Shown here in pieces: positions 18,001-26,396 of a stretch of 64,000 nucleotides of DNA. The translations under genes were made by a program, and so were the position numbers. The stretch is from Rhodohalobacter barkolensis. Its GTDB lineage: Bacteria; Bacteroidota; Rhodothermia; Balneolales; Balneolaceae. A model generated the notes under the pieces. It ran no database searches and was not told the origin of the DNA. It saw nothing but the letters and a program-made list of their open reading frames with translations. How positions within the stretch are numbered: position 1 is the first letter of the stretch; every line of letters begins with the position of its first letter. The DNA is taken from positions 1,116,001-1,180,000 of the forward strand of contig NZ_PISP01000001.1 in assembly GCF_002834295.1 (NCBI RefSeq). Direction: 5' to 3'.

Positions 18001-18235
18001 AGATTTTCTTTTTTACCCCTGTAAACATTTCGAAGTAAAAAAAAATGAATCTATTTAACAATTTTTTACTACGCTTTTAAACAAACTTAAGAAAGGTCTA
18101 ATGATTAATTTAAGGTTGAACTAAATCAAAAGAGAAGCTATTCGATTGATAGATAACGTTTTAGACAAATATGTTATCCATATAGCTCACAGCCATTAGG
18201 AGAGAAGTAAAGTAAGTTCGATTTGATACACCACA
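18001..18235. other. AT-rich leader region upstream of the sigma-like gene
   Basis: The region between the sigma-like gene start (18000) and the first repeat copy is AT-rich, with several A-runs (a run of nine near 18036-18044). A GATAAC/GTTATC inverted repeat with a 15-base spacer lies at 18152-18178. It should hold the promoter of the minus-strand cluster, but no clear -7/-33 pair was found. Confidence 0.3.
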
Positions 18236-18302
18236 CTCGACTGTCGAGTGGAATTACCGCAAAACCTAAACCTGTCACAGAATACTCGACGGTCGAGTTA
18301 AG
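18236..18302. repeat. Composite repeat, unit 1, truncated copy B
   Basis: This is the first 65 or so bases of unit 1. It includes a 17-base palindrome centred on 18242 (CACTCGAC-T-GTCGAGTG, 18234-18250) and the second palindrome ACTCGAC-G-GTCGAGT (18284-18298), again 49 bases apart centre to centre. Over the first 53 bases it differs from copy A at only about four positions. The rest of unit 1 is missing. Confidence 0.8.
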
Positions 18303-18339
18303 AAAGTCTGTATACTTAGTTTAGGAAATGAGGGCCGGA

Positions 18340-18417
18340 TTCAGAGCAAACTCAACCGACGACTTGCACATTCTTGGTTTTGGAAAGTTATTCATCAGCA
18401 CTAGTCGTCAGTCGAGG
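18340..18417. repeat. Composite repeat, unit 2, right copy
   Basis: It carries the same complementary arms as the left copy (18351-18364 and 18403-18416, 12 of 14 positions pairing) with the same 38-base loop. It starts at the shared ATTCAGAG motif. It sits between copy B and copy C of unit 1, giving the order 1-2-1. Confidence 0.8.
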
Positions 18418-18425
18418 GATGATAC

Positions 18426-18603
18426 CTCGACGGTCGAGTGGTAGTACCACATAACCTAATCTTGTCACAAAATACTCGACGGTCGAGTACTGAAGTGTAG
18501 TAATATCCAATGCTAGAAGTGTGAGCTAGTCGGAGTAACTCGTCAGACGGCTGATGTTTTTACTTTCATAGCCAAGTCTTTCTCAGAGCCTTCGGACGAG
18601 GGG
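18426..18603. repeat. Composite repeat, unit 1, copy C (best preserved)
   Basis: This is a 178-base unit with a perfect 13-base palindrome (18426-18438) and, 49 bases on, the perfect 17-base palindrome TACTCGAC-G-GTCGAGTA (18473-18489). A terminal hairpin has arms at 18539-18552 and 18587-18600, 12 of 14 pairing, with a 34-base loop. All three structural elements match copy A in position. No ORF is shared between copies. Confidence 0.85.
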
Positions 18604-18689
18604 AAATGATCCAGACGCTGAAAGAAGTTCGCTGTGCTCACATGCTTTCAGGTCTTTTGATAAGGGTAAGAATATTGAAGCTTAATTAT

Positions 18690-18717
18690 CCGCCTGACCG
18701 CAGGAGCGGTCTGACGG
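18690..18717 (-). terminator. Hairpin downstream of rho
   Basis: A stem of 12 positions (10 paired) around an AGGA loop has the perfect inner core GACCGC/GCGGTC (18696-18701 with 18706-18711). It lies 15 bases past the rho stop. No U-tract follows on the minus strand, so it may be a dispersed hairpin or an RNA-stabilising element rather than a classic intrinsic terminator. Confidence 0.5.
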
Positions 18718-18731
18718 GATTTAGAGATTGG

Positions 18732-20249
18732 TTACTTATTCATCGAGATTAGAAAATCTTCGTTGGAGCGTGTCCCCTTCATCTTATCTAGCAGGAATTC
18801 CATCGCTTCAAATGCGTTGTGATTATTCAGGTAACGGCGAAGAAGCACAACTTTTTCGCGCTCTTGGTCCGGAACAATAAGCTCTTCCCTTCTAGTTCCA
18901 CTCTTGAAAATATCGATTGCCGGATAGATTCTTCGTTCCGCAAGGCGACGATCCAGAACCAGTTCCATATTACCGGTACCCTTAAATTCTTCAAAGATCA
19001 CATCATCCATACGCGATCCGGTATCAACCAGAGCTGTAGCGATGATCGTAAGGCTTCCACCGCCTTCAATATTCCGTGCTGAACTGAACAGCTGTCGTGG
19101 CGCTTTCAGTGCTTCAGAATCTACACCACCGGTCATGGTTCGTCCTGAATTGCCCGTTGCCACGTTGTAAGCACGTGCTAGACGGGTGATGGAGTCCATT
19201 AGCAGAAGCACGTCCTGACCGCTCTCTACAAGCCGCTTGGCCTTCTCAAATACGATTTCAGATAGCCCGACATGGTTTTCCGGTTTCTCATCAAATGTAG
19301 AAGCTACAACTTCAGCATTTTCAACAGAGCGTTCCATTTCTGTTACCTCTTCGGGACGCTCATCAACCAATAGAATGATAATCTTGGTATCCGGATGGTT
19401 TTGGTTTACTGCGTTGGCAATATTTCGAAGAATTGTTGTCTTACCGGTTTTGGGCTGAGCTACAATCAATCCTCGCTGCCCCTTACCAATCGGCGCGAAG
19501 AGATCCATAAGCCGGGTAGTATATTCTATCGGTTTGTACTCCAGCTTGAATCTCATGTCGGGATAGACCGGTAATAGATCTTCAAAATCTTCCCTGTTAT
19601 CCATGTCTGTTGGAATTTTTCCATTTACACCTTCAACCCGAAGAAGTGCAAAATAGCGCTCTCCCACTTTTGGAGGTCGAATAATTCCAATTACACAATC
19701 ACCCTGTTTTAGCCTGAACCGTTTAATTTGTGATGGTGAAACGTAAATGTCGTCCGGACTCGCCTTGTAATTATAGTTTACAGAGCGAAGAAATCCGTAA
19801 CCATCCGGTAAAATCTCAAGCGTACCTTCATTCAGCAGAAATTTACCGAGTTGCGGGGTAATTTCATCCAAACGTTCCTGAAGAGTTGGAGCATCAGATT
19901 CCGGAAGAACATTACTAACATGTTTCTTATTCGGCTTCTTATTGCTCTTATGACGCTTATTTGGCTGACCTCCCCTCTTTGATCTACCGGAATTGGAGTT
20001 TTGGTCGTACGTTTGAATATGCTCTTTATTACCGTAAGAAATATTCTGCAGCGGCTTCTCTTTCTGATCAGGACTTTTTCCGGATGCCTCAGCCTGCTGA
20101 CGAATGCGATCGATGATGGCCTGCTTTTTTAATGCAGTAACACCTTTCATTCCCAGAGATTTGGCAATTTCTTTAAGTTCCTTGACCGTTTTGGTATGTA
20201 ATTTATCCAGGTCGATATTTGTATCCTTATCGGTTTGAGTGTCCGACAT
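18732..20249 (-). CDS. rho: Transcription termination factor Rho
   Basis: Rho is the hexameric RNA-dependent ATPase that terminates transcription. The 505-aa product has an N-terminal Rho-N helical domain ([17 protein letters not shown], about 17-33) and a Lys/Asn-rich linker (about 70-115). The RNA-binding cold-shock-like domain (about 130-210) follows. The ATPase core shows Walker [14 protein letters not shown] (about 262-274) and Walker [17 protein letters not shown]. The basic linker makes it longer than the 419-aa E. coli protein, as is common in Bacteroidota. It is preceded on the same strand by folC, 101 bases away. Confidence 0.97.
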   Translation of the reverse strand: MSDTQTDKDTNIDLDKLHTKTVKELKEIAKSLGMKGVTALKKQAIIDRIRQQAEASGKSPDQKEKPLQNISYGNKEHIQTYDQNSNSGRSKRGGQPNKRHKSNKKPNKKHVSNVLPESDAPTLQERLDEITPQLGKFLLNEGTLEILPDGYGFLRSVNYNYKASPDDIYVSPSQIKRFRLKQGDCVIGIIRPPKVGERYFALLRVEGVNGKIPTDMDNREDFEDLLPVYPDMRFKLEYKPIEYTTRLMDLFAPIGKGQRGLIVAQPKTGKTTILRNIANAVNQNHPDTKIIILLVDERPEEVTEMERSVENAEVVASTFDEKPENHVGLSEIVFEKAKRLVESGQDVLLLMDSITRLARAYNVATGNSGRTMTGGVDSEALKAPRQLFSSARNIEGGGSLTIIATALVDTGSRMDDVIFEEFKGTGNMELVLDRRLAERRIYPAIDIFKSGTRREELIVPDQEREKVVLLRRYLNNHNAFEAMEFLLDKMKGTRSNEDFLISMNK

Positions 20250-20350
20250 AATGAGATTTTAGTTCTTGAGTAAATTCATTTGGAGTAGCGCTCAACGTAG
20301 TAGCCGATGTACGCAATGGGGAATTGTGATTCTGCTTAGAGCGGAAAGAT

Positions 20351-21646
20351 TTATGTGTGATTGTAAGCTTCTGTTCCCATCCAGTTCCTTACCGTCTTGT
20401 AAAAGTAAAAACTTCCGCTAAAAATTACTAATTCTGTTTTTTTATCTTCTGCACCAAAATATTGAATCGCTTGCTCGCTTGTAACAACTTCGGCTTTGGG
20501 GAAATAGCTTTTCATTTTTTCTACGCTTGCGGCTCTGTCCCCCTCCTGCTGGTATATCATCAAATTCGGAAACTCATTCCAAAGATTCGAAATTTCCTGC
20601 CGAAGCTTATCATCCATGAAGCTGAGAATTACTCTCCATTTTTGAGGCGGTGCAATTCTCTTTAACTCTTTTATGAGTTCTATTACAGATTCAACGTTAT
20701 GGGCTCCGTCAAAGTACCATTTATTTACGGGATGAATTTTATAAAAATGTGCATGATATCCAATTCGCGAATCCATTTTTTCAATTCCTGCAATAAAACT
20801 GGCCTCAGAAACCTCAAACTCTGCTTGAAGTAACTCTCTTACACACCAGCTTACCGCAACATTGATGGCATCAATCTGTTTCCTTCCTTCAGCGTTGATG
20901 GAAACTTTTCCTGACTCTACATGAAGTATAAAATTATCGTTCTCATACTCAGGATTGAGCTTAGTTGCATGATGAACATTTGCGCCTTTCTTTTCGGCAA
21001 TATCATTGATTACGGAAACGGCTTCTTTGTCTAATCTCCCCACAACTATCGGCCGATTGTTTTTGATGATTCCGGCTTTCTCTTCAGCAATTTTAGCTAT
21101 TGAATCTCCTAAAATATCTGTGTGATCCATTCCAACAGATGTGATCACAGAAACCAACGGATCAATCACGTTGGTAGCGTCCAGTCGTCCGCCCAAACCT
21201 GTCTCTATCACTGCCAAATCAACATCCTGACGTTCATAGTACCAGAACGCTATCGCTGTTGTTAATTCAAAAAATGTCACCTTTCGGCTTAAAATGAACT
21301 CTCCATACTCTTGAAAAAATTCGAGAAAGTAGGAATCTGTAATCCATTCACCGTTGATTCTAAATCTCTCTCTAACATCCACTAAATGAGGAGAAGTATA
21401 AAGTCCGACTCTGTATCCTGCCTCTTGATAAACGGATGCCAGCATCTGGCACGTTGTTCCTTTACCGTTGGTACCGGCAACATGAATCATCGGCACCCTT
21501 TCCTGCGGATTGCCCATCGTTTCGCAGAATTCCTTCATTCTGTCCAAATTGAAATTAGCCGCAGATCGGCCGACTGTTCCAAATTTTGGAATGGATAGCA
21601 TGTAAGACTCAACTTCCTCAATCGTATCAAACATAATCTTACTCAA
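20351..21646 (-). CDS. folC: Bifunctional folylpolyglutamate synthase/dihydrofolate synthase
   Basis: FolC adds glutamate to dihydropteroate and to reduced folates. The 431-aa product shows the Mur-ligase-type ATP motif VAGTNGKGTT (about residues 54-63) and the FolC signatures YTSPHLVDVRERFRING and ETGLGGRLDATN. The C-terminal ligase domain includes FDGAHN. Its start overlaps by four bases the stop of the class IV aminotransferase gene, which suggests translational coupling and shared folate metabolism. Confidence 0.93.
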   Translation of the reverse strand: MSKIMFDTIEEVESYMLSIPKFGTVGRSAANFNLDRMKEFCETMGNPQERVPMIHVAGTNGKGTTCQMLASVYQEAGYRVGLYTSPHLVDVRERFRINGEWITDSYFLEFFQEYGEFILSRKVTFFELTTAIAFWYYERQDVDLAVIETGLGGRLDATNVIDPLVSVITSVGMDHTDILGDSIAKIAEEKAGIIKNNRPIVVGRLDKEAVSVINDIAEKKGANVHHATKLNPEYENDNFILHVESGKVSINAEGRKQIDAINVAVSWCVRELLQAEFEVSEASFIAGIEKMDSRIGYHAHFYKIHPVNKWYFDGAHNVESVIELIKELKRIAPPQKWRVILSFMDDKLRQEISNLWNEFPNLMIYQQEGDRAASVEKMKSYFPKAEVVTSEQAIQYFGAEDKKTELVIFSGSFYFYKTVRNWMGTEAYNHT

Positions 21647-22512
21647 AGGAGATGCTTCATTTTATAATCATTAAACCATCCTGAAAGATCATCCATAAAA
21701 TCCTGGTCTGTTTGAACTGTTTTTTCATCAATTTTTGATACTTCCTGAATTTCACGAACACTGTTTGTCATCCAAACCGTATCAGCAGACTGAATATCAG
21801 AACTGTCAAATCTTCCTTCCTGAATAGTTATTTCATCCTTTTGGGATAACAGGTCAACTAAACTGTTGCGGGTTATTCCCGGCAAAATATCACATTCAAC
21901 CGATGGAGTGAAGATGGCATTCCCCTTTTTCCAAAATAGATTCCCGATGGATGTTTCAGCAATAAAATCGTCTTGTGTTAACATCAGTGCATCATCTGCG
22001 CCCATGGAATTGGCCTCTCTCCAGGCATGCCTGTAGTGTAACATATTACTCAGTTTTAAATCTGCGGGCCTGGAATTTGAGGGTACTACTCTGGTCTCAA
22101 CTGATTTCAGATGAATCGGTGTTCTGTTCCTTTTCAGTTTTGAAGTCGTCATAAAAACAAAAAAATCCGGGTTTTGTGAAATACTGTATCCGCCTTTTTC
22201 CATTAATGAAAACTGAATCCGAACTCTTGCTGTTTCCTGATCTAAATCATTCTTTTTTAGAAGCTGAAGCAAGTTTTCTCGAATACGTTCTGCAGATAAT
22301 GATTTTACCGCTCCCCGGCTTAGATACTCAATACCCCGGTTCATTCGGTCTACATGTTCATTCAGTTTGAAAAAGCGTGAACTGTCAGCTACAAAGGTTT
22401 CAAAGCAGCCCGTGCCGTAATAGATTGCAGAATGATCAACCGGAATAACGGCTTTATCCGACCTTTCGATCTTTCCATTGAATACTACGAATTTAGATTC
22501 ATTGCTCATCAT
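21643..22512 (-). CDS. Class IV PLP-dependent aminotransferase family (possible aminodeoxychorismate lyase)
   Basis: The 289-aa product has the class IV fold pattern. It shows DHSAIYYGTGCFETF near residue 25, a candidate PLP lysine in ADLKLSNMLHY (about residue 155), and ETSIGNLFWKKG and LPGITRNSL in the C-terminal half. The family includes branched-chain aminotransferases, D-amino acid transaminases and 4-amino-4-deoxychorismate lyase (PabC). Its four-base overlap with folC favours PabC, which supplies p-aminobenzoate for folate, but the sequence alone does not separate these. It overlaps the upstream thioredoxin-like gene by 14 bases. Confidence 0.8.
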   Translation of the reverse strand: MMSNESKFVVFNGKIERSDKAVIPVDHSAIYYGTGCFETFVADSSRFFKLNEHVDRMNRGIEYLSRGAVKSLSAERIRENLLQLLKKNDLDQETARVRIQFSLMEKGGYSISQNPDFFVFMTTSKLKRNRTPIHLKSVETRVVPSNSRPADLKLSNMLHYRHAWREANSMGADDALMLTQDDFIAETSIGNLFWKKGNAIFTPSVECDILPGITRNSLVDLLSQKDEITIQEGRFDSSDIQSADTVWMTNSVREIQEVSKIDEKTVQTDQDFMDDLSGWFNDYKMKHLL

Positions 22513-23035
22513 TCAATCGATCTAACTTGTCTTTCAGTGCTGTTGTATCATCTCCGACCTGAGAGTCGAAAAACTTTCCATCTTCGTCCAAAAGGATTTG
22601 AGACGGCATGCCGGGTACAAGCAGGGACTGAAAAAACGAGGTTCCTTCTACGTAGATGAAATTATTATCAACACTGTCAATATAGTTTCTGATCAGCTCA
22701 TCAGAATCCCGGACTGCGGCAGCCACAACGGTTAAATTGGAGTACTCCCGGTGATAAGATTCCAAAAACTGATGAACATCAATTGACTTATCAGACCAGG
22801 TTGACCAGAAATGTATTACTGCAGGCGTGCCTTTGATGTCGGTAATATGCAGAGTGTCTCTTTCTGCTGAGTAGGTTACAAATGACAGGGTATCAAGACG
22901 TGCTTCGCTTAGAGATTTTCTAAAATCTGCCTCCTGGTTATTCGAATAACTTATTGTTCCATAGACGATCACAATCAGTGTAAGCAGTGCACAAATCGCT
23001 ATAAAAAGGTTAAAATATTTTGGGTCGAGTCTCAT
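22499..23035 (-). CDS. Membrane-anchored thioredoxin-fold (TlpA/AhpC-TSA-like) protein lacking the CxxC motif
   Basis: The 178-aa product has an N-terminal membrane anchor (about 8-27) and a TlpA/resA-like thioredoxin fold: a central VIHFWSTWSDKS strand-helix, a cis-proline loop (PGMPSQILLDEDG) and a following beta hairpin. At the active site, where family members have W-C-x-x-C, it reads Ser81-Asp-Lys-Ser84. Both redox cysteines are absent, so it cannot act as a classic thiol-disulfide reductant. A binding or scaffolding role is possible. It overlaps the start of the class IV aminotransferase gene. Confidence 0.8.
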   Translation of the reverse strand: MRLDPKYFNLFIAICALLTLIVIVYGTISYSNNQEADFRKSLSEARLDTLSFVTYSAERDTLHITDIKGTPAVIHFWSTWSDKSIDVHQFLESYHREYSNLTVVAAAVRDSDELIRNYIDSVDNNFIYVEGTSFFQSLLVPGMPSQILLDEDGKFFDSQVGDDTTALKDKLDRLNDEQ

Positions 23036-23145
23036 AGAATAATAAATCTGAGTCGGATAGAAAGGAGATAATCTTTGATTGAATATTCTGAAGATATGAA
23101 GGAATAGCGGATTTTACATACAGAGATTCAAAACCGAAAATCTAA

Positions 23146-23178
23146 AAATCTGTCAGGTTTTGGAAACCTGACAGATTT
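23146..23178 (-). terminator. Strong hairpin terminator after the MFS transporter gene
   Basis: A perfect 15-base inverted repeat (23146-23160 with 23164-23178) with a 3-base loop lies just past the MFS stop codon. On the minus strand it is followed by a T-rich stretch, which fits intrinsic termination of the amylase-MFS transcript. Confidence 0.75.
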
Positions 23179-23185
23179 GATCAGA

Positions 23186-24736
23186 CTAAGGAAGTACGGC
23201 TTCATCCGGATCATCAACATCTTCTACAAAATACATCGTTGCGGCGGCTACAATCATTGCCGCGCCTCCCAACATAAGTGAATAGATGGCCTCTCCTCCA
23301 AACCAGTTTCGTGTTGCAAAACCGAGAAGACTGGCAGCCAGGATCTGAGGAATCACAATAAAGAAGTTAAAAATTCCCATGTAGAGTCCCATTTTTTTAG
23401 CGGGCAATGAACCGGCTAATATAGCGTACGGCATGGCTAAAATACTTGCCCATGCAAAACCAATTCCCAGCATGGAAATCAATAGCATGTTAGGGGAAGA
23501 CATGAAATAAATTCCGATTAAACTTAAACCACCGGCAACCAGTGCAATAGCGTGAACAACTTTTCGGCTTGTGGCTTTTGCCATTGGAGCCAAACCAAAT
23601 GCAATAACTGCGGCAAACCCATTATATACGGCAAACAAAATACCCACCCAATCGGCACCTTCGTTATAGAGCGTAGAAGTGGTGTCGCTTGTACCGTAAA
23701 TATGTGCTGTAACCGCGGCAGTTGTGTAGATCCACATGGCAAAAAGGGCAAACCAGGAGAAAAACTGCACCACCGCCAATTGAATCATTGTTTTTGGCAT
23801 ATGCAGAAAATCGTGTACTACTACCACCAATCCCTGATCAGTCTTACCGCTTCGTTGGATAAATCCGGCTAAAAAGGATACAACACCCAGTACCACAAGA
23901 CCTACCGTAATGATGTAGAGTTCAGGATCGTAATTACCAAAGTAAACACCTGCCGTAACAGCTAAACCCAAAAGGGTAAAAAGAATACCAAAATTAACTT
24001 TTTTCTGACCGGCCCCTGCCTCTATTGGTACTTCACGCTTAATCTCATCTGAATCCCCTATCTGTTCATCTTCGTAAGCTTCAAACGCTTCCAGTTCTTC
24101 CGGTGAATATTCATGTGAACGAAACACAGTCCAAACTACGGCGGCCAAAAATACAGCACCACCGATGTAAAATGACCATTTAACAGATGGAGGAATCACT
24201 CCTTCAGGTGCTGTATTTGCTACTCCAAACCAGTTGGTCATCATCCAGGGCAAGGCTGATGCTACCACAGCTCCCGTGCCAATAAAGAAGCTTTGCATCG
24301 CAAAACCTTTGGTTCGCTGCTCTGAGGGCAACATATCCCCTACATAGGCTCTGAATGGCTCCATTGAAATGTTAATGGAAGCGTCCAAAATCCAAAGCAT
24401 ACCGGCTGCAACCCATAAATAGGGCGAATTTGGCATGATAATTAAAGCAGCGGATGCAGCAATCGCTCCATATAAAAAATAGGGTCTTCGTCTTCCCAGC
24501 CTTGTCCAGGTACGGTCACTAAAATATCCAATGATTGGTTGAATAATTAAGCCGGTAACCGGTGCAGCGATCCAAAGAATTGGGATGGCATCGATGTCGG
24601 CGCCCAATGTTTCAAATATCCGGCTTACGTTTGCATTCTGAAGGGCAAATCCGAACTGGATTCCAAGAAATCCAAAACTCATATTCCAGATCTGCCAAAA
24701 ACTAAGTTTAGGCCGTGGTTTCGGTGTTACGCTCAT
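23186..24736 (-). CDS. MFS sugar transporter, SLC45/sucrose-H+ symporter-like
   Basis: The 516-aa product is a polytopic membrane protein with about 12 hydrophobic segments. It shows the MFS loop motif GYFSDRTWTRLGRRRP (about residues 69-84), which is typical of the SLC45/GPH-like group that imports sucrose, maltose or related sugars with protons. A central hydrophilic loop (about 210-240) is rich in acidic residues. It sits 40 bases downstream of an exported alpha-amylase gene, suggesting uptake of maltose or maltodextrins released by that enzyme. Substrate assignment is by context. Confidence 0.85.
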   Translation of the reverse strand: MSVTPKPRPKLSFWQIWNMSFGFLGIQFGFALQNANVSRIFETLGADIDAIPILWIAAPVTGLIIQPIIGYFSDRTWTRLGRRRPYFLYGAIAASAALIIMPNSPYLWVAAGMLWILDASINISMEPFRAYVGDMLPSEQRTKGFAMQSFFIGTGAVVASALPWMMTNWFGVANTAPEGVIPPSVKWSFYIGGAVFLAAVVWTVFRSHEYSPEELEAFEAYEDEQIGDSDEIKREVPIEAGAGQKKVNFGILFTLLGLAVTAGVYFGNYDPELYIITVGLVVLGVVSFLAGFIQRSGKTDQGLVVVVHDFLHMPKTMIQLAVVQFFSWFALFAMWIYTTAAVTAHIYGTSDTTSTLYNEGADWVGILFAVYNGFAAVIAFGLAPMAKATSRKVVHAIALVAGGLSLIGIYFMSSPNMLLISMLGIGFAWASILAMPYAILAGSLPAKKMGLYMGIFNFFIVIPQILAASLLGFATRNWFGGEAIYSLMLGGAAMIVAAATMYFVEDVDDPDEAVLP

Positions 24737-24776
24737 TTCAGTCAGTTTTAAATTTATTTTTAGTTATTCAGATCTG

Positions 24777-26153
24777 TTATTTGGCCAGCAACATATAACT
24801 GTTGGCATCCAGCTCCATCTCTGCAGGTACACTTACGTCGGTTCCGTCAAACACATCCGTCCATTCTCCCTGATCTCCCGAATCGAAAGTAAAGTTTTGT
24901 ATAGAGTCGGAGAAATTCAGGATCACAAACACTTGATCGTCCCCTGCTATTCGCTTGTAGGCGAATATTGAGTCATCAGAGTTGGTCGAAACTTTCAGAT
25001 AATCACCACCTGCATTTCCATTAAATAGTGCGGGATTGTCGCGGTTTAAATGGAGCAGCGTACGATAAAAGTCCTCGTATTTGTAGTCATTCCAATCAAT
25101 TTGGTCTTTTTCAAAAAACTCAAGCTGTTTATCCAGCCCGCTTTCCTGTCCGTTATAAACCAGTGGCATACCCCAGACGGTGGCTGAAAGAACCGCAAAA
25201 TTTTCAAAGTTATCACCGTACATATCCGGATCACTGCCTGTCCATGAATTTTCATCGTGATTGGTTGTGAAAAACATTCTGTAGTCTGATTTATCAAATC
25301 GGTCAAAGTTTTCTGATAATACTGCATCTAACGCATCTAATCCGGCCTCACCGGCTCCAATATCCCGAATCGTGGATGCGTAATTCCAGGCGTAGCTCAT
25401 GTCGAATGCCTGATGGAGTTCAGGTTCCTCTGCTTCTGCAAGCATAAAAACAGGTTTAATTTCATCAAGTCGCTGACGTGCTTCAATCCAGAATTCTGTT
25501 GGAAGCATGTAAGCTACGTCTGCTCTGAATCCGTCAATATTGTAGTCCCGTACCCAGTACTCCATTGCAGATATCATCGCATCCCACATATCCTTGTTAT
25601 CCACATCCAGCTGAATTACATCTTCCCAATCTTCTTCGGGCGTATAAAATTCTCCATCTTCGTTGGTCACATAATATTCCGGATTGGTTTCAGTCCAGAC
25701 TGCATCCCAGGCTGTATGGTTTGCTACCCAGTCGATGATGACTTTCATGTCATTCTCATGGGCTGTGTCTACCAAATTCTGAAAGTCTTCTTTAGTACCG
25801 AATTCAGGATTAACCTCTGTGTAATCTACAATACTGTAATAGCTGCCCAACGTACCTTTCCTATTTTCTTCTCCGATAGGATGTATCGGCATTAGCCACA
25901 GAATTTCAATGCCCATCTCCTTTAACCTGGGAATTTCTTCTGAGAAAGCCTCGAATGTGCCCTCGGGAGAGAACTGACGAATGTTCACCTCATAAATATT
26001 GGCATTTACAGACCACTCCGGTGGAGTGTTTACAGAAATATCAGAAGTCCGGTCTGTTTCATCAGATGAACAACCAAAAAAAAGTAATGCGACAAAAAGT
26101 GTTGTAAGAAGTGCTGAAAAACCTCGATTTATAACCATGATGATGTGGGTCAA
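24777..26153 (-). CDS. Exported alpha-amylase-family (GH13) lipoprotein
   Basis: The 458-aa product has a signal peptide with a lipobox at Cys28 (LFFGC), so it is a surface or periplasmic lipoprotein. The GH13 catalytic regions are complete: region I DWVANHTA, region II GFRADVAYM with the nucleophile Asp, region III MLAEAEEPEL with the acid/base Glu, and region IV TNHDENSW with the third Asp. It should hydrolyse alpha-1,4 glucans. Met6 is a second possible start (26138). It forms a transcript with the downstream MFS transporter and is divergent from a sensor kinase. A LacI/cre-like palindrome lies about 100 bases upstream. Confidence 0.92.
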   Translation of the reverse strand: MTHIIMVINRGFSALLTTLFVALLFFGCSSDETDRTSDISVNTPPEWSVNANIYEVNIRQFSPEGTFEAFSEEIPRLKEMGIEILWLMPIHPIGEENRKGTLGSYYSIVDYTEVNPEFGTKEDFQNLVDTAHENDMKVIIDWVANHTAWDAVWTETNPEYYVTNEDGEFYTPEEDWEDVIQLDVDNKDMWDAMISAMEYWVRDYNIDGFRADVAYMLPTEFWIEARQRLDEIKPVFMLAEAEEPELHQAFDMSYAWNYASTIRDIGAGEAGLDALDAVLSENFDRFDKSDYRMFFTTNHDENSWTGSDPDMYGDNFENFAVLSATVWGMPLVYNGQESGLDKQLEFFEKDQIDWNDYKYEDFYRTLLHLNRDNPALFNGNAGGDYLKVSTNSDDSIFAYKRIAGDDQVFVILNFSDSIQNFTFDSGDQGEWTDVFDGTDVSVPAEMELDANSYMLLAK

Positions 26154-26253
26154 AATTTAGAACAGATTAGCTTATTTAACTTTTGCAGTAATCGTATTGA
26201 AAATTCCCGATCCATTTAGCCAACTCACCCAAAAAGATCAGTTCCTACCAATT

Positions 26254-26271
26254 AATGTAAGCGTTTACATT
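26254..26271. promoter_or_regulatory. LacI/cre-like operator palindrome
   Basis: AATGTAAGCGTTTACATT is an 18-base palindrome with a single mismatched pair near the centre. It fits the LacI/GalR-family operator pattern and matches the catabolite-repression cre consensus TGNAANCGNWNNCA at every fixed position. It lies in the 243-base gap between the divergent amylase and sensor kinase genes. No LacI-family regulator is encoded in the window. Confidence 0.65.
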
Positions 26272-26396
26272 GACGTTGGAAAGTTGAATCTCAATAAAGA
26301 AGATTAACTCTAATTTTTTAATCAATATGCAACTAAACTCTTTGTTTTTACCTGCTGATTTGGTATTTATAGCACTCATTTCAGAACAACCTTTTT

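Noticed and set aside
18234-18604. The palindromic repeats looked at first like a short CRISPR array.
   Set aside because: Only two or three units, palindrome spacing is fixed with conserved sequence between palindromes rather than variable spacers, and there are no cas genes.
7278-18731. Insertion sequence or prophage as origin of the accessory block.
   Set aside because: No transposase, integrase or phage structural gene seen, and no clear target-site duplications; the non-coding repeat is the only boundary feature.
25413-25895. A 160-codon plus-strand open frame inside the amylase gene.
   Set aside because: It is antisense to a gene with all GH13 catalytic motifs and has no recognisable family features.
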